A stretch of 64,000 nt of DNA from Acetobacter senegalensis (GCF_001580995.1 NZ_LHZU01000147.1:92406-156405), one strand, 5' to 3'. Positions 45,877 to 55,595 are shown, counted from the first letter of the stretch. The notes: generated from the letters alone by a model not told the origin. Made by a program: numbers and translations.

Positions 45877-48642
45877 TCAGCGCTCCTGTTTGCGGAGCAG
45901 CAGACGGGCCAGAACCATGTAGCTCGCGGCAAAAGCCGCCAATGCCGCATACATGGGGAGAAACCCGGAAAAGCCCACACCCTTGGTAAAGCTGCCCAGA
46001 CTGATAAGCTGAAACCATGAGGCGGGGAACAACTTGCCTACCTGGTAAGAAATACCGGTAAGGGTGGAAACCGGGTAAAGAAGCCCCGAGAAATTGACGG
46101 CGGGGATCAGGCAAAGGATGGCTGTGCCAAATATGGCCGCAACCTGAGACTGCACAAAAACCGAGATCAGCAGCCCGAAACCGGTTGAGGCGAAAATATA
46201 GAGGATGGCCCCGAGAGACAGCGCCAGAAAAGACCCTTTGAGTGGCACACCCATGACAACAACCGAGAGCACAACCAGCGCCAGATAGGAAAGCGTGGCG
46301 AGGGCAACGTAAGGGGTCTGTTTGCCAATCAGATATTCTCCAACCGAGGCAGGGGAAGCGTATAGATTGACAATGGAGCCGATTTCCTTCTCCCGCACCA
46401 CGCCCAGGGCTGTCAGCATGGTGGGGATAAGAATGAGCGCCAGCATGATGGTGCCCGGTGTCATGGCGTAAATACTGCGGAATTCCTGATTATAGACAAA
46501 TCGGGGTTCTATGCTGATGGGGGATGCGGGTACCATTCCGCGAGGAAGGGATTTTCCGGCAGAAGACGCATATTGAAGCAGGGCGCCCGTTGCGTAGGCC
46601 CGTATATTGGCCCCCAAAAAGGGCATGGCGCCGCTGATGCCAATACCAACGGAGGGATGGCGCCCGGCATCAAGGTCGCGCCCAAAATCAGGCGGGATAT
46701 CCAGCGTCATCTGCACTGTTCCCTTCTGGAGCCGTTGTGCCATGTCGGCATCGCTGGCAGCGGGCGCGGTTTCAGTAAAATAACTTGAACCTTGGAAAAC
46801 CTCGATCAATTCCCGACTGTGATGGGTGTGGTCATGATCGCGGACGGTGTAACTGATTTTGTTGACATCGAAGGAGATGCTGTAAGCTGATACCAGCAAC
46901 AGAACGACCGGCCCCATAATGGCGAAGGCCAGCCGCAGGCGGTCGCGCAGGAGTTCTATGGTTTCACGGCGCGCAAATGCCCACGTGCGCGCAAGCCATG
47001 TCACCAGTTTTGGAGACGATGCAGCATGCTGTGTCACACTTGCTGCCTGAGAAGTGGAAGCCGCAGTGGGCGGCTGTGGGTCTGTGCGGGCTTCTTCATC
47101 GCGTAGATAGTCAATGAAGGCCGCTTCCAGAGATGTTTCTCCGCGTTTGCGTGTCAAATCTGCAGGCGTGCCAACGGCCAGAACGCGGCCCCGATGCATA
47201 AGGGAAATACGGTCACAACAGGCGGCTTCGTTCATGAAGTGTGTAGAAACGAAGATGGTGACGTGCTTGTTGCGGGAGAGGTCAATCAGATGCCGCCAGA
47301 ACATGTCCCGCGCGGCAGGGTCCACGCCTGAGGTTGGTTCATCCAGAATAAGGATATCAGGCGTGTTGATGCACGCAGCGGCCAGTTGCAGGCGTTGGCG
47401 GATGCCAAGCGGGAGATCAGCAGGGCTGGCACTGGCGAAGGGGCGGAGTTCAAAGTCATCCAACGCCTGTTCAACCCGTGTTTCTGCCTCTGGTGCGGGA
47501 ACACGGTAGAGTCTGGCTTGTAGAACCAGATTTTGCCGGACAGTCAATTCTTCATAAAGAGAGAATGACTGCGACATATAGCCAATGCGCATGCGGGCAT
47601 TGATATCATTGGCGGAGACCGGTTTGCCAAATAGTTTGGCTGTGCCGCTGGTAGCATCCAGCAGGCCGGTCAGCATTTTCATGGTTGTGGATTTGCCACA
47701 GCCATTAGAGCCCAGAAAACCGAAAATTTCTCCCCGGCCTATTCTGAAGCTGACATGATCCACCGCGACAAAGGACCCAAACTGCCGTGTGAGTCCGGTA
47801 GCCTCAATCGCGGGTTCTCCGCCGGGGTCCTGATACGGGGGAATGGAAAACCCGCTGGCGCGTGAGCGTTTTTCTTCAGGCAGAAGGGAAATATAGGCCT
47901 TTTCAACCGTAGGCTGTCCGGTCTGCTTGAGAATATCGGCTGTAGGGGCGCTGACCAGAACTTTCCCATCGTCCATTGCCACCAGCCAGGAAAAGCGGGC
48001 GGCTTCTTCCATGTATGCGGTGGAAACAAGAACAGTCATGGAAGGACGAGCAGCGCGGAGTGTATCCACAAGTGTCCAGAACTGCTGGCGTGACAGGGGA
48101 TCAACGCCGGTGGTGGGTTCGTCCAGAATCAGCAGATCAGGGTCATGCACCAGGGCGCAACACAGGCTGACTTTCTGCTTCATGCCGCCAGATAGTTTAC
48201 CCGCTGGACGGTCCGGAAAGGGAGCTAACCCCGTGGCTTCCAGTAGTTGTTTGATCCGCGTTTCGCGGTAGGCTGCGTCGAGCCCGAACAGACGGGCGAA
48301 GAAATCGATATTCTCACGCACGGAAAGCGTTGGGTAAAGATTGTGCCCCAGCCCCTGTGGCATGAACGCAACCCGTGGGAGAATAGCCTCGCGCTGTCGG
48401 GTATTGCTCATATCTGCGCCGAGGGTCATCACCGTGCCGCTTTGAATACGGCGAACGCCCGCAATCAGGCCCAGAAGGGTAGATTTCCCAACACCATCAG
48501 GGCCAACCAGCCCGATGGTCGTGCCCGCAGGGAGCGAGAGGGAAACATCTCGTAGCGCGACTGTATGACCGTAGCGATGCGTGAGAGAGCGCAGCAGTAT
48601 ATCAGCCTGATCTGCCTTCGGATGCAGGGCGGGCTGAGACAT
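45877..48642 (-). CDS. Double ATPase-permease fusion of ABC exporter (RbbA/YhiH-like)
   Basis: A 921-residue fusion of two ABC ATPase domains and an ABC-2 permease. The first ATPase has GPDGVGKST (about 43-51), LSGGMKQKV and LLILDEPTTGVDP. The second has GSNGCGKST (about 312-320), a degenerate signature LPLGIRQRL and LILDEPTSGVDP. The C-terminal part (about 560-921) has an export-type periplasmic domain and about six helices including VVREKEIGSIVNLYASPAS. This layout matches RbbA/YhiH. The ATG at 48642 overlaps the HlyD stop; a longer in-frame start at 48675 is less likely. Confidence 0.9.
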   Translation of the reverse strand: MSQPALHPKADQADILLRSLTHRYGHTVALRDVSLSLPAGTTIGLVGPDGVGKSTLLGLIAGVRRIQSGTVMTLGADMSNTRQREAILPRVAFMPQGLGHNLYPTLSVRENIDFFARLFGLDAAYRETRIKQLLEATGLAPFPDRPAGKLSGGMKQKVSLCCALVHDPDLLILDEPTTGVDPLSRQQFWTLVDTLRAARPSMTVLVSTAYMEEAARFSWLVAMDDGKVLVSAPTADILKQTGQPTVEKAYISLLPEEKRSRASGFSIPPYQDPGGEPAIEATGLTRQFGSFVAVDHVSFRIGRGEIFGFLGSNGCGKSTTMKMLTGLLDATSGTAKLFGKPVSANDINARMRIGYMSQSFSLYEELTVRQNLVLQARLYRVPAPEAETRVEQALDDFELRPFASASPADLPLGIRQRLQLAAACINTPDILILDEPTSGVDPAARDMFWRHLIDLSRNKHVTIFVSTHFMNEAACCDRISLMHRGRVLAVGTPADLTRKRGETSLEAAFIDYLRDEEARTDPQPPTAASTSQAASVTQHAASSPKLVTWLARTWAFARRETIELLRDRLRLAFAIMGPVVLLLVSAYSISFDVNKISYTVRDHDHTHHSRELIEVFQGSSYFTETAPAASDADMAQRLQKGTVQMTLDIPPDFGRDLDAGRHPSVGIGISGAMPFLGANIRAYATGALLQYASSAGKSLPRGMVPASPISIEPRFVYNQEFRSIYAMTPGTIMLALILIPTMLTALGVVREKEIGSIVNLYASPASVGEYLIGKQTPYVALATLSYLALVVLSVVVMGVPLKGSFLALSLGAILYIFASTGFGLLISVFVQSQVAAIFGTAILCLIPAVNFSGLLYPVSTLTGISYQVGKLFPASWFQLISLGSFTKGVGFSGFLPMYAALAAFAASYMVLARLLLRKQER

Positions 48643-49688
48643 CAGTCCTGTTCCTGTTGTTTGGGGGCTGGCCACTGGGCGGAGGAGCTGGTGCGTACGT
48701 AGCCTTCTCCGGTCATGCCTGCTTTGAGGGCGCCACCCAGTTTAGCGACCGTGTCTGGCATGATCTGCAATTTGATACGATAGACCAGCTTTTCGCGTTC
48801 TGTGGCGGTTTCCACGTATTTAGGCGTGAACTGCGCTTCCGGAGAAACAAAGGAGATACGGGCTGGGATCAGAGACGCGCCAAGGGCATCCAACTGGATG
48901 CGGGCCTCATCCCCCACATGGAGTTTGCCTGCTGTTTCCGATGGGAAAAAGACGGTGAGATAAGTATCAGAGGGGTCGAGCAGAGAGGCCACACGTCCTC
49001 CGCCAGCCAGTACCGCGCCCCGTTCAGCAACTTTGTATTCAATCTGACCGCTGACAGGTGCCTTGACTGTCATATCGTTCAGAACGGTTTGAAGCCGATC
49101 AATCTGTGACGCCGCCGCAGTTGTGGCCGCCTGGGCCGAGGCTGCGGCATGTTCTGCGGCCTGTGCGGAAAGGGTGCGTGTTGTATAAGCGGTCTGGCGT
49201 TCCTGTACTTCCATATCTGATACAAGATGTTGGGCTGCCATTTGCCGTGCGTGGCGTAATTCCTGGCTCGCTAACGTTGCCGCGGCTTGGGCGGCTTCCT
49301 GTTCCGCCTTGGCACGGCTTACGGTTTCCTGCGCCTGTAAGAAGTTTGCCCGTGCACCTGCCAGCTGGGCGGTTATTTCCGCATTGTCCTCATAGGCAAG
49401 AGGTTGGCCGGCTTGAACATGGTCTCCTTCATGAAAGGTGATGTCTGTGATCCTGCCCGGATATTTTACGGCAATATCCAAACGCGTCATTTCCAGACGG
49501 CCATTGCTGACAGCAATATTGGGGGGCAGATCGTTCTTGTGCGCAAAGTAATACCATGCACCCGCACCGCATAGTCCGCCGACAAGAGCAGCGCAGCCAA
49601 ACACCATGCCAAGCCGCCTGGGTGGCCGGGGGGCAGATGCCGCAGGGGAAGGGGCGGGCTGGTTGGGAGTGGTTGGCTGAGTGCTCAT
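48642..49688 (-). CDS. HlyD-family membrane-fusion protein
   Basis: A 348-residue periplasmic adaptor. It has a Pro/Ala-rich N-terminus, one membrane anchor (about 28-48), the lipoyl-like half GRITDITFHEGDHVQAGQPLAYED split near 80-103, an alanine-rich coiled-coil hairpin (about 105-190), and VKAPVSGQIEYKVAERGAVLAGGGRVASL near 207-235. It links the inner-membrane ABC exporter to NodT. It is the first gene of the operon; the ATG at 49688 is preferred over one 36 nt upstream. Confidence 0.9.
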   Translation of the reverse strand: MSTQPTTPNQPAPSPAASAPRPPRRLGMVFGCAALVGGLCGAGAWYYFAHKNDLPPNIAVSNGRLEMTRLDIAVKYPGRITDITFHEGDHVQAGQPLAYEDNAEITAQLAGARANFLQAQETVSRAKAEQEAAQAAATLASQELRHARQMAAQHLVSDMEVQERQTAYTTRTLSAQAAEHAAASAQAATTAAASQIDRLQTVLNDMTVKAPVSGQIEYKVAERGAVLAGGGRVASLLDPSDTYLTVFFPSETAGKLHVGDEARIQLDALGASLIPARISFVSPEAQFTPKYVETATEREKLVYRIKLQIMPDTVAKLGGALKAGMTGEGYVRTSSSAQWPAPKQQEQD

Positions 49689-49752
49689 GGTCCGCTGCTT
49701 TTGTGTCTGGGGCGTAGGGTTCAAGAACGGTGTTTTTATCTGATTTTCATCG

Positions 49753-49772
49753 AAATGAACGATCGGTCATTT
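49753..49772. promoter_or_regulatory. Near-perfect palindrome upstream of the exporter operon (TetR-type operator)
   Basis: AAATGA-AC-GATC-GG-TCATTT is a 20-bp inverted repeat with one mismatched base pair. It lies 64 bp before the HlyD start. Operators of this size and symmetry are typical for TetR-family repressors of efflux genes. No regulator gene adjoins it. Confidence 0.6.
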
Positions 49773-50385
49773 GTATCTTTTTACGCCATAATGCTTCTGG
49801 AGGATGCTGGCAATGATATGTGTCAGCCAGAATACAGCCATGAGCGGGGGAAAACACATTTCAAAGTCGAATTGACGGCTTTTAGGGTGATGCGTTATAA
49901 CAAAATTCATTCTATAAAAACTATTATTAACAAATACTTATTGTGTTTTCTGGGGTGGAAAATTATTTTCTTTTTCGAGAAAGCTATTAGGCAAAAAAAT
50001 CATTGGTATGTGGTCATTTCTCCACCGTTTATGGTTTTTCTGATGGTGGCGTTTTAATTCATGTAACGGGACTGCCTTCCTATAACGATTGATTAAAACG
50101 ATTATTCTAGGGCCTGAGAGACGAAGACGGAACGGGCCGGAATGAACAGACCGTTGTCAGGTTGGAAGAGGAGGGGAGCCGTTATTCAACGTCCGGTAAA
50201 CCGCCCCACTGAAAGAAAAAACATGTCGGTGTTCAGGGAGGGAACCGTGGTATGTGGCGGAGCCTGTCACTCCTGCGTGAAAGCGCCACAATTTTATAAA
50301 ATGCTGTCGCAAGAGTTGCGTTATCCCAGTAGCACAAAGGGATAGGCGGTGTTCAGGACGAACAGATAAAGAAGGATTGTTTTCA
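49773..50385. other. Intergenic region, no recognised gene
   Basis: About 600 bases, AT-rich around 49890-50060. A 118-codon open frame from 49701 has no recognisable domain and crosses the operator, so it is unlikely to be a gene. No regulator remnant or RNA structure could be identified by eye. Confidence 0.45.
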
Positions 50386-50781
50386 GTGGATGGTGGCGAG
50401 CAGAGTTACTGGGTGCACGATGATAATCTTGCTGTCCGTGTTGTGGCGATGCGGCGGGATACCAACGCCGCGGGAGATGTCTTTGGCGGCTGGGTTGCCG
50501 CACATATGGATCTGGCCGCCAGCACAACGGCTGAAGACAGGGCTGGCCGCAAATGCGCTACGGTCGCCATAGATGGATTGGTGTTTCATCGCCCGATGGC
50601 GGTTGGGGATGAACTGAATGTTTATACCCGTATCCTGAAGGTTGGCCGCACGTCTATGACGATTGAGGTGGAAGCAATACGCAGAATACGGCGTACCGCC
50701 ATCCGGCAGAAAGTGACGCAGGGAAAATTCATTTTTGTGGCGCTGGATGATGACGGAAAGCCGTGCGCGGTTGATAAATAG
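50386..50781 (+). CDS. Hotdog-fold acyl-CoA thioesterase (YciA-like)
   Basis: A 131-residue protein of the YciA/BFIT acyl-CoA hydrolase family. It shows MRRDTNAAGDVFGGWVAAHMDLAAS (about residues 22-46), containing the catalytic aspartate and the GGW turn, then VAIDGLVFHRPMAVGDELNVY near 62-82. It releases CoA from acyl-CoAs in the cytoplasm. The GTG at 50386 has AAGGA about 10 nt upstream; a TTG at 50377 is too close to that site. Confidence 0.85.
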   Translation: MDGGEQSYWVHDDNLAVRVVAMRRDTNAAGDVFGGWVAAHMDLAASTTAEDRAGRKCATVAIDGLVFHRPMAVGDELNVYTRILKVGRTSMTIEVEAIRRIRRTAIRQKVTQGKFIFVALDDDGKPCAVDK

Positions 50782-50951
50782 GGAACCTGCCGCCTTAGGT
50801 TTCTCCTGACGATCGCGGCTTCCTTCGGTTCATAAAGAGGGAACGCCCATATCGTTCAAGCCGGTTTATGGACTCATATGCGCTATAAGTAAGGGCAGAA
50901 CGGAAAGCGTTTTACCTTGAAATACGCTCAGGCGAGGGGCAGCATGAGCGG

Positions 50952-51893
50952 ATGAAAAAAATCATCCCTCTTGTCTTAACGGCGTGTTTTGTCAGTTTTT
51001 TAGGCGTGGAATGCACAAGTGCGGCATCTGCCAGGACAGAGGGGAGTGCTGCTCCCTCGTCCGCTGAGAAACGGGTGATCGCGGAGCGTATTGGTGCTGT
51101 GAAGAATGCTCAGGATCGCGCGGCCATTGAAAGCCAGAGCCCTGTATGGAAGATGACAACCTTTCTGTGTCAGGATGCAGCGCGTCCTGTGTTGGAAGAA
51201 AAAGGGGCAGGACGGCGGTTTTTCTTGCAGGATGACAAGCCGGAGAGTCAGGTTTTTGTGGGGCCGGAATTGTTGACTGGCCGCGGGCAGTTCAGCCTGA
51301 AAAAGGACGCCATGCAGTGGGTCCCATTCACATGGGCCTGCCATCTTGATCCCAAAACGGCCAAAGTGATTCGGTTTGACGTGGCTGAGACAAGGGAAGC
51401 AGATACGGCAGAGGGAAAGCCTCCGGTCTGTCAGGCAAAGGATCTGCATCTGACGCTTGATGCTCAGAACGGGGCCTTCAATGGGATGTCTCATTCAGGA
51501 ACCATGGTTATCCTGAAGAATACAACTGCCCATGCCTGTTCGGTTCCGGCGTATCCGGCAGTTGAGTTGCAGGACAGCGCTGGCAGGAATGTGTCTACGC
51601 ACCGTCAGACAGAGAGCGCTACGGCATCGGGCCAAACGGACAGCCTTTCCCATCAGGATAATGCTTCAGTGACCCTGCCGGCAGATGGAACGTTATATAC
51701 CGCGCTGCGCTGGGTGTCTGGCGATGTCTATGACGGCAGCCATAATTGCGTGACTGCTGCTGCTCTTCAGTTGATATGGGACGACGGTAGGCAGAGCGCG
51801 CGTGTTCCTATGCAGGCGCATGTGTGCGCACCAGCCCAGCAGAGTGCCCAATTTGAACAAACACCATTGAGCGCCCATTCCGCTATGCCGTAG
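50952..51893 (+). CDS. Exported protein with C-terminal DUF4232-like domain
   Basis: A 313-residue secreted protein. The signal peptide (residues 1-24) ends near TSAASA. The middle part (about 55-155) has two cysteines and WVPFTWACHLDP. The C-terminal part (about 155-295) matches the DUF4232 pattern: C-QAKDLHLTLD, an NGAFNGMSHSGTMVILKNTT turn, HACSVPAYPAVELQDSAG and a final cysteine. The function is unknown. A small internal ATG at 50944 is out of frame and stops at once. It lies 34 bp before a LysR gene on the same strand. Confidence 0.65.
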   Translation: MKKIIPLVLTACFVSFLGVECTSAASARTEGSAAPSSAEKRVIAERIGAVKNAQDRAAIESQSPVWKMTTFLCQDAARPVLEEKGAGRRFFLQDDKPESQVFVGPELLTGRGQFSLKKDAMQWVPFTWACHLDPKTAKVIRFDVAETREADTAEGKPPVCQAKDLHLTLDAQNGAFNGMSHSGTMVILKNTTAHACSVPAYPAVELQDSAGRNVSTHRQTESATASGQTDSLSHQDNASVTLPADGTLYTALRWVSGDVYDGSHNCVTAAALQLIWDDGRQSARVPMQAHVCAPAQQSAQFEQTPLSAHSAMP

Positions 51894-51927
51894 AAGCGGG
51901 CACAGAGTTCTCTGGTGAGGTTTTATC

Positions 51928-52830
51928 GTGTTTCTTCGGCAACTGACCTATCTGCTGGCGCTTGATCGCTTCCACCATTTTTCCCGCGCGGCGGAGGCCT
52001 GTGGTGTTTCTCAGCCCGCGCTCTCGGCAGGTATCCGGCAGTTGGAAGCGGAGCTGGGCATTACCATCATCCAGCGGAACCGCCGGTTTTACGGTCTGAC
52101 GGCGGAGGGAGAGCGGGTTCTGGCCTGGGCACGGCAAACCTTGGCCGCGCTGGATGGTTTGCGGCAGGAGGCCGCCCTTGCGCAGGATGTTGCTGGGGGA
52201 TCGCTTGCCATTGGGGTCATTCCAGCGGCTATTCAGGTTGTGCCGTTGCTGCTGGAGCGCTTTCGGGCCGTGGTGCCAGCCTTGCATGTGGAAGTGAAAA
52301 TCTGTTCCAGCAGAGATATGGTTCATTTACTGCGGGAACATACACTGCAACTTGGCCTGATGTATCTGGATCAGGTTCCAGCGGATAGCCCGTTTGAAAC
52401 GTCCGCGTTGTATGCTGAGGTGCCTGTCCTGGCGGCTGCAAAATCCATGCCTTTGCCCGCAGCCAAGATAATTGAATGGAAGGACATAGCCGCCGTGCCG
52501 CTGTGTCTGTTCACTACGGAGATGCGGAGCCGCCAGTTGGTGGATGCCGGGTTCAGGAATGCGGGTGTAAAGCCGACAATCCTTCTGGAAACCAATGCGT
52601 TGGAGTTACTCCATGCCGAGTTGCTTTCCGGGCGTCTGGCCAGCATCTTGCCAGTTGTGGCACTGCCGGAACGGGTTGGGCCGGAAGGTTTGCAGACGCG
52701 CCGGATTGGTCCTTCTGCTTCCCCTGATGTCGGGCTGGTGCGGTTGGATCAGTCAAACGGTACGGCGCTGTTGGAGCGCGTATGGAGTGTTGTGCGTGCA
52801 CTGAAGCTGGATGATATTTATATGCCCTAA
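51928..52830 (+). CDS. LysR-family transcriptional regulator
   Basis: A 300-residue regulator. The N-terminal winged helix-turn-helix (residues 1-60) has RQLTYLLALDRFHHFSRAAEACGVSQPALSAGIRQLEAELG split over 4-45. The effector domain starts near 90 (GSLAIGVIPAAI). GAGG stands before the GTG start at 51928. It is followed in the same direction by a FUSC exporter gene, which could be its target as in aaeR-aaeB systems, although the classical divergent layout is absent. The effector is unknown. Confidence 0.9.
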   Translation: MFLRQLTYLLALDRFHHFSRAAEACGVSQPALSAGIRQLEAELGITIIQRNRRFYGLTAEGERVLAWARQTLAALDGLRQEAALAQDVAGGSLAIGVIPAAIQVVPLLLERFRAVVPALHVEVKICSSRDMVHLLREHTLQLGLMYLDQVPADSPFETSALYAEVPVLAAAKSMPLPAAKIIEWKDIAAVPLCLFTTEMRSRQLVDAGFRNAGVKPTILLETNALELLHAELLSGRLASILPVVALPERVGPEGLQTRRIGPSASPDVGLVRLDQSNGTALLERVWSVVRALKLDDIYMP

Positions 52831-52938
52831 GGGCTTAGAATAGCGCATCATAATTTCTGCTTATGAACTGATTACAACAAACGCTTGGACGTTTATCCGG
52901 GCCTTTTGCATGGTCCACCTTTTACGTGAGGAAATACC

Positions 52939-54882
52939 ATGCGTAGCGCCAAAGAGCAGGAAAGCAACGGCGGAGCATTTTTCTCTGCCTCTGCATTTGG
53001 CGCGCGAAGTTTGCGGTTTGCAGGTGAACTGGAAGACCGTTGGCGGCAGAAATTGCGCTGGCTGCTCGCGCCTTCTCTGGCTGATGTTACATTTGCTGTT
53101 CGGTCCGCATTGGCGGCAGGGTTGTCCTTGCTGATTGCCATGTGGATGGAACTGGATAGTCCGCAATGGGCTCCTCTGACTGTCTGGGTGGTTGCACAAT
53201 CTTCCCGCGGAGAAAGTCTTTCCAAAGCCCGGTGGCGTATTGCAGGCACGGTGCTGGGGTGTGTGGTAGCCATTGCTCTGATTTCTGCTTTTCCTCAGGC
53301 GTCGGCTCTGTTTTTTTGTGCGCTGGCGCTCTGGATTGGCTGCTGCTGCGGGTTGGCGACCTTTCTGGAAAGCTATCGGGCTTATGGTCTGGTTCTGACA
53401 GGCTTTACATCCGCCATTGTTGCCACAGGGGCCATTGCTCAACCGGATGATGTGTTTAACGTCGCCATTGCGCGCGGAACATATATTGTTCTCGGGGTGG
53501 TGTGCGAGGCTGTGCTGGCCATGCTGTCCTCGCCTTATATGAGGGAGCAGGCCCGAAAGAATCTGGATAATCGGCTTGAAGGCGCTTTAAGGGCGGTAAC
53601 GGCTCTGGTGAAGGATCTGATCACCGGGAAGGCGGATGCCAGAGCCCATGCTCAGGTTCTGACAACGCTCGTTTCCGCCAACAGCCGTATCGAGTTTGAT
53701 GCACTGGAAATAGGCGGCCGTACGCATATTGCGGATCACGCTCGCGCTGCATTGTCCTGCATGATGGTCATGCTTGCCCGTGCGCGGGCGCTCTCTTTAT
53801 TGGGGGGGATGGACCGGGACGCGCGTTATGATGATGCAGGCAAGTCTGTGCCAGTGGCGCTTATGGCGGATTACGAGGCAGCACAGAGGCATATTCAGGC
53901 CGCTGAGCATCCGGTAAGGGGGGATCATTTCCGCTTTCACATAGCCTCCCGCAGACACGCGCTGGAATCAGTGGAGAACGGCGTAAGGGCCTGCGCGGGC
54001 ATTCTGGGCAGTTGGCTGGTCTGGGAAGTTACGGCCTGGCCGTCCGGGGCAGGGTTCGTGTCCTTTGTGGCGCTTGTGTACGGTCTGCTGGCAACACGTG
54101 AAAACCCGATAGTGGCATCTGGTTCCTTTTTTAAAGGTGCCTGTTGGTGTGCCGCCGCCGCGGGACTTTATGCGTTGTGGGTTCTGCCCAAAATAACGAC
54201 GCCGGAAATTCTGCTGATGGCCCTTATGGTGCCCATGACAATTGGGGGGCTGGCAGCACGGCATGCTTCGACCGCGGGGTATGCGTTTTCTTTCAACATG
54301 TTTTTCCCGGTGCTGCTCGGCCCAATTAACGATGGTCGTTATGATGAGCAGTCCTTTTTTAACGGCGCGCTGTGTTTTCTGCTGGCGGTTCTGTTTGTTG
54401 GCTGGACATATCGGGTTGTTCTGCCGTTTCGGGTTGATTCTCATATGCGGCGCACTGCACGGTGGCGGCGAAGGCGGCTCAGGGCGTTGGCGGTGCAGGG
54501 AAGCCGAACAACCATTCAGCAATGGTTGGCGGAAAGTTCAGACAGTCTCGTTCGTATTCTCAGAAATGCTCAGAATGTTCCCGCCCCGCTACGGCTGGCT
54601 TACATGCAGGACCAGTTGCGTCTGACCAGTATGGGCATGTGCCTGATTACGGTTAGGGATGCTGCCCATGACAAGGGCCTGCCAGTGCATGTCAGGCGGA
54701 CCTTACACCTTTTTCTGCGGAAATGGGCCGAAGGCGGATCACAGGCCACAATTTGGGCCCAGAAGATGCAAAGCTGGGTGGCGCGGCAGCGCCGGAACAC
54801 CGGCGAGCGCCCAGTTCAGGAAGAATTGGAAAAAGTCGAACTCATGCTCAAGGTAATCGCAGTGGAAGGCGCTGACACCTGA
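52939..54882 (+). CDS. FUSC-family aromatic-acid efflux protein (AaeB-like)
   Basis: A 647-residue inner-membrane protein with two membrane halves. The first (about 45-190) includes VRSALAAGLSLLIAMWMELDSPQWAPLTVWVVAQ split near 53-87. A central cytoplasmic helical domain (about 195-350) follows, then a second set of helices (about 355-500). The C-terminal cytoplasmic part is arginine-rich. This is the FUSC/AaeB layout, whose best-known member exports p-hydroxybenzoate with proton exchange. GAGGAAATACC precedes the ATG. The substrate is inferred only from the family. Confidence 0.82.
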   Translation: MRSAKEQESNGGAFFSASAFGARSLRFAGELEDRWRQKLRWLLAPSLADVTFAVRSALAAGLSLLIAMWMELDSPQWAPLTVWVVAQSSRGESLSKARWRIAGTVLGCVVAIALISAFPQASALFFCALALWIGCCCGLATFLESYRAYGLVLTGFTSAIVATGAIAQPDDVFNVAIARGTYIVLGVVCEAVLAMLSSPYMREQARKNLDNRLEGALRAVTALVKDLITGKADARAHAQVLTTLVSANSRIEFDALEIGGRTHIADHARAALSCMMVMLARARALSLLGGMDRDARYDDAGKSVPVALMADYEAAQRHIQAAEHPVRGDHFRFHIASRRHALESVENGVRACAGILGSWLVWEVTAWPSGAGFVSFVALVYGLLATRENPIVASGSFFKGACWCAAAAGLYALWVLPKITTPEILLMALMVPMTIGGLAARHASTAGYAFSFNMFFPVLLGPINDGRYDEQSFFNGALCFLLAVLFVGWTYRVVLPFRVDSHMRRTARWRRRRLRALAVQGSRTTIQQWLAESSDSLVRILRNAQNVPAPLRLAYMQDQLRLTSMGMCLITVRDAAHDKGLPVHVRRTLHLFLRKWAEGGSQATIWAQKMQSWVARQRRNTGERPVQEELEKVELMLKVIAVEGADT

Positions 54883-54905
54883 ACAAACCTTGTTCCGGGA
54901 AGCCC

Positions 54906-55559
54906 TCAGGGGCGAACGGTAGGATTATGCTCATCCGCCATACCGCAGGCCGTTGGTTCATCAATGGTCAAAAGGACGCGTAAACGTTCTGACATCGGGA
55001 GATGGGAGAGCGGGGGAGAGCGATGCACCACGCCTTGACCATTTGCGTGCGGGCCTTTGTTTCCTTCAAGAAGAGCAATGTGCCCGGCAGGAATACGATG
55101 GATCAGGGCAGGGTCGTCTTCCGGCGATGATGAAGCGGCAGTCTGCCCTTGCGTTGTGGAGACCCATTCGGTGCCTGGCCCGTAATACGTGCAGAGCAAC
55201 CGCAGTGCGACATGGTCCGTATGGAATTTTCGGCAGGAATCCGTGGTGATCTGCTCCAATCTGAAACGGACAGCATCAAGCCCGCTTGCTTCCCGATACA
55301 GTTGGGCGAGGTGCAAGGCGTCCTCCAGCAAGGGGAACGCCGTAGGCGGCATATGGGGGGAACACAGAGTACGCAGATCTTCTGGCGTGCCTTTGGCCAA
55401 TATGAGGCGAGGCCCTTCCTTGATCATGGCTTCAATCGCAGCCTGAAGTGTTGCGGGAAGAGGTCGCGCAAGAATGGTCATGGGCTCCTTGCCTGAATGG
55501 ATATCGGCCCGTGCGTTTTGGAAAAGAGACAATCTGGTGGGGCAAGGAGAAGACAACAT
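54906..55559 (-). CDS. DUF1826 family protein, probably Zur-regulated
   Basis: A 217-residue soluble protein of the DUF1826 family. It shows LDAVRFRLEQITTDSCRKFHTDHVALRLLCTYYGPGTEWV split near 93-132, where H, D, C and H could bind metal, then RIPAGHIALLEGNKG and a closing VHRSPPL-ERLRVLLTIDE. DUF1826 genes in other proteobacteria belong to zinc-starvation regulons (established knowledge), and a Zur-like palindrome lies just upstream. The ATG at 55559 is chosen for its GAGG site; an ATG at 55481 with AAGGAG gives a shorter form. The biochemical role is unknown. Confidence 0.8.
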   Translation of the reverse strand: MLSSPCPTRLSLFQNARADIHSGKEPMTILARPLPATLQAAIEAMIKEGPRLILAKGTPEDLRTLCSPHMPPTAFPLLEDALHLAQLYREASGLDAVRFRLEQITTDSCRKFHTDHVALRLLCTYYGPGTEWVSTTQGQTAASSSPEDDPALIHRIPAGHIALLEGNKGPHANGQGVVHRSPPLSHLPMSERLRVLLTIDEPTACGMADEHNPTVRP

Positions 55560-55571
55560 GAAAAACCTCAA

Positions 55572-55595
55572 AACGTAACGTTATAATATTACGTT
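55572..55595. promoter_or_regulatory. Zur-box-like palindrome upstream of DUF1826 gene
   Basis: A 24-bp inverted repeat with half AACGTAACGTTA is symmetrical at all but one pair of positions on each side. Its centre GTTATAATATTAC is one base off the Zur core GTTATAATATAAC. It lies 12 bp before the DUF1826 start, so bound Zur would block transcription or initiation. Confidence 0.7.

Noticed and set aside
49701..50057. 118-codon plus-strand frame in the gap before the thioesterase
   Set aside because: No domain or convincing ribosome site, and it runs across the operator palindrome.
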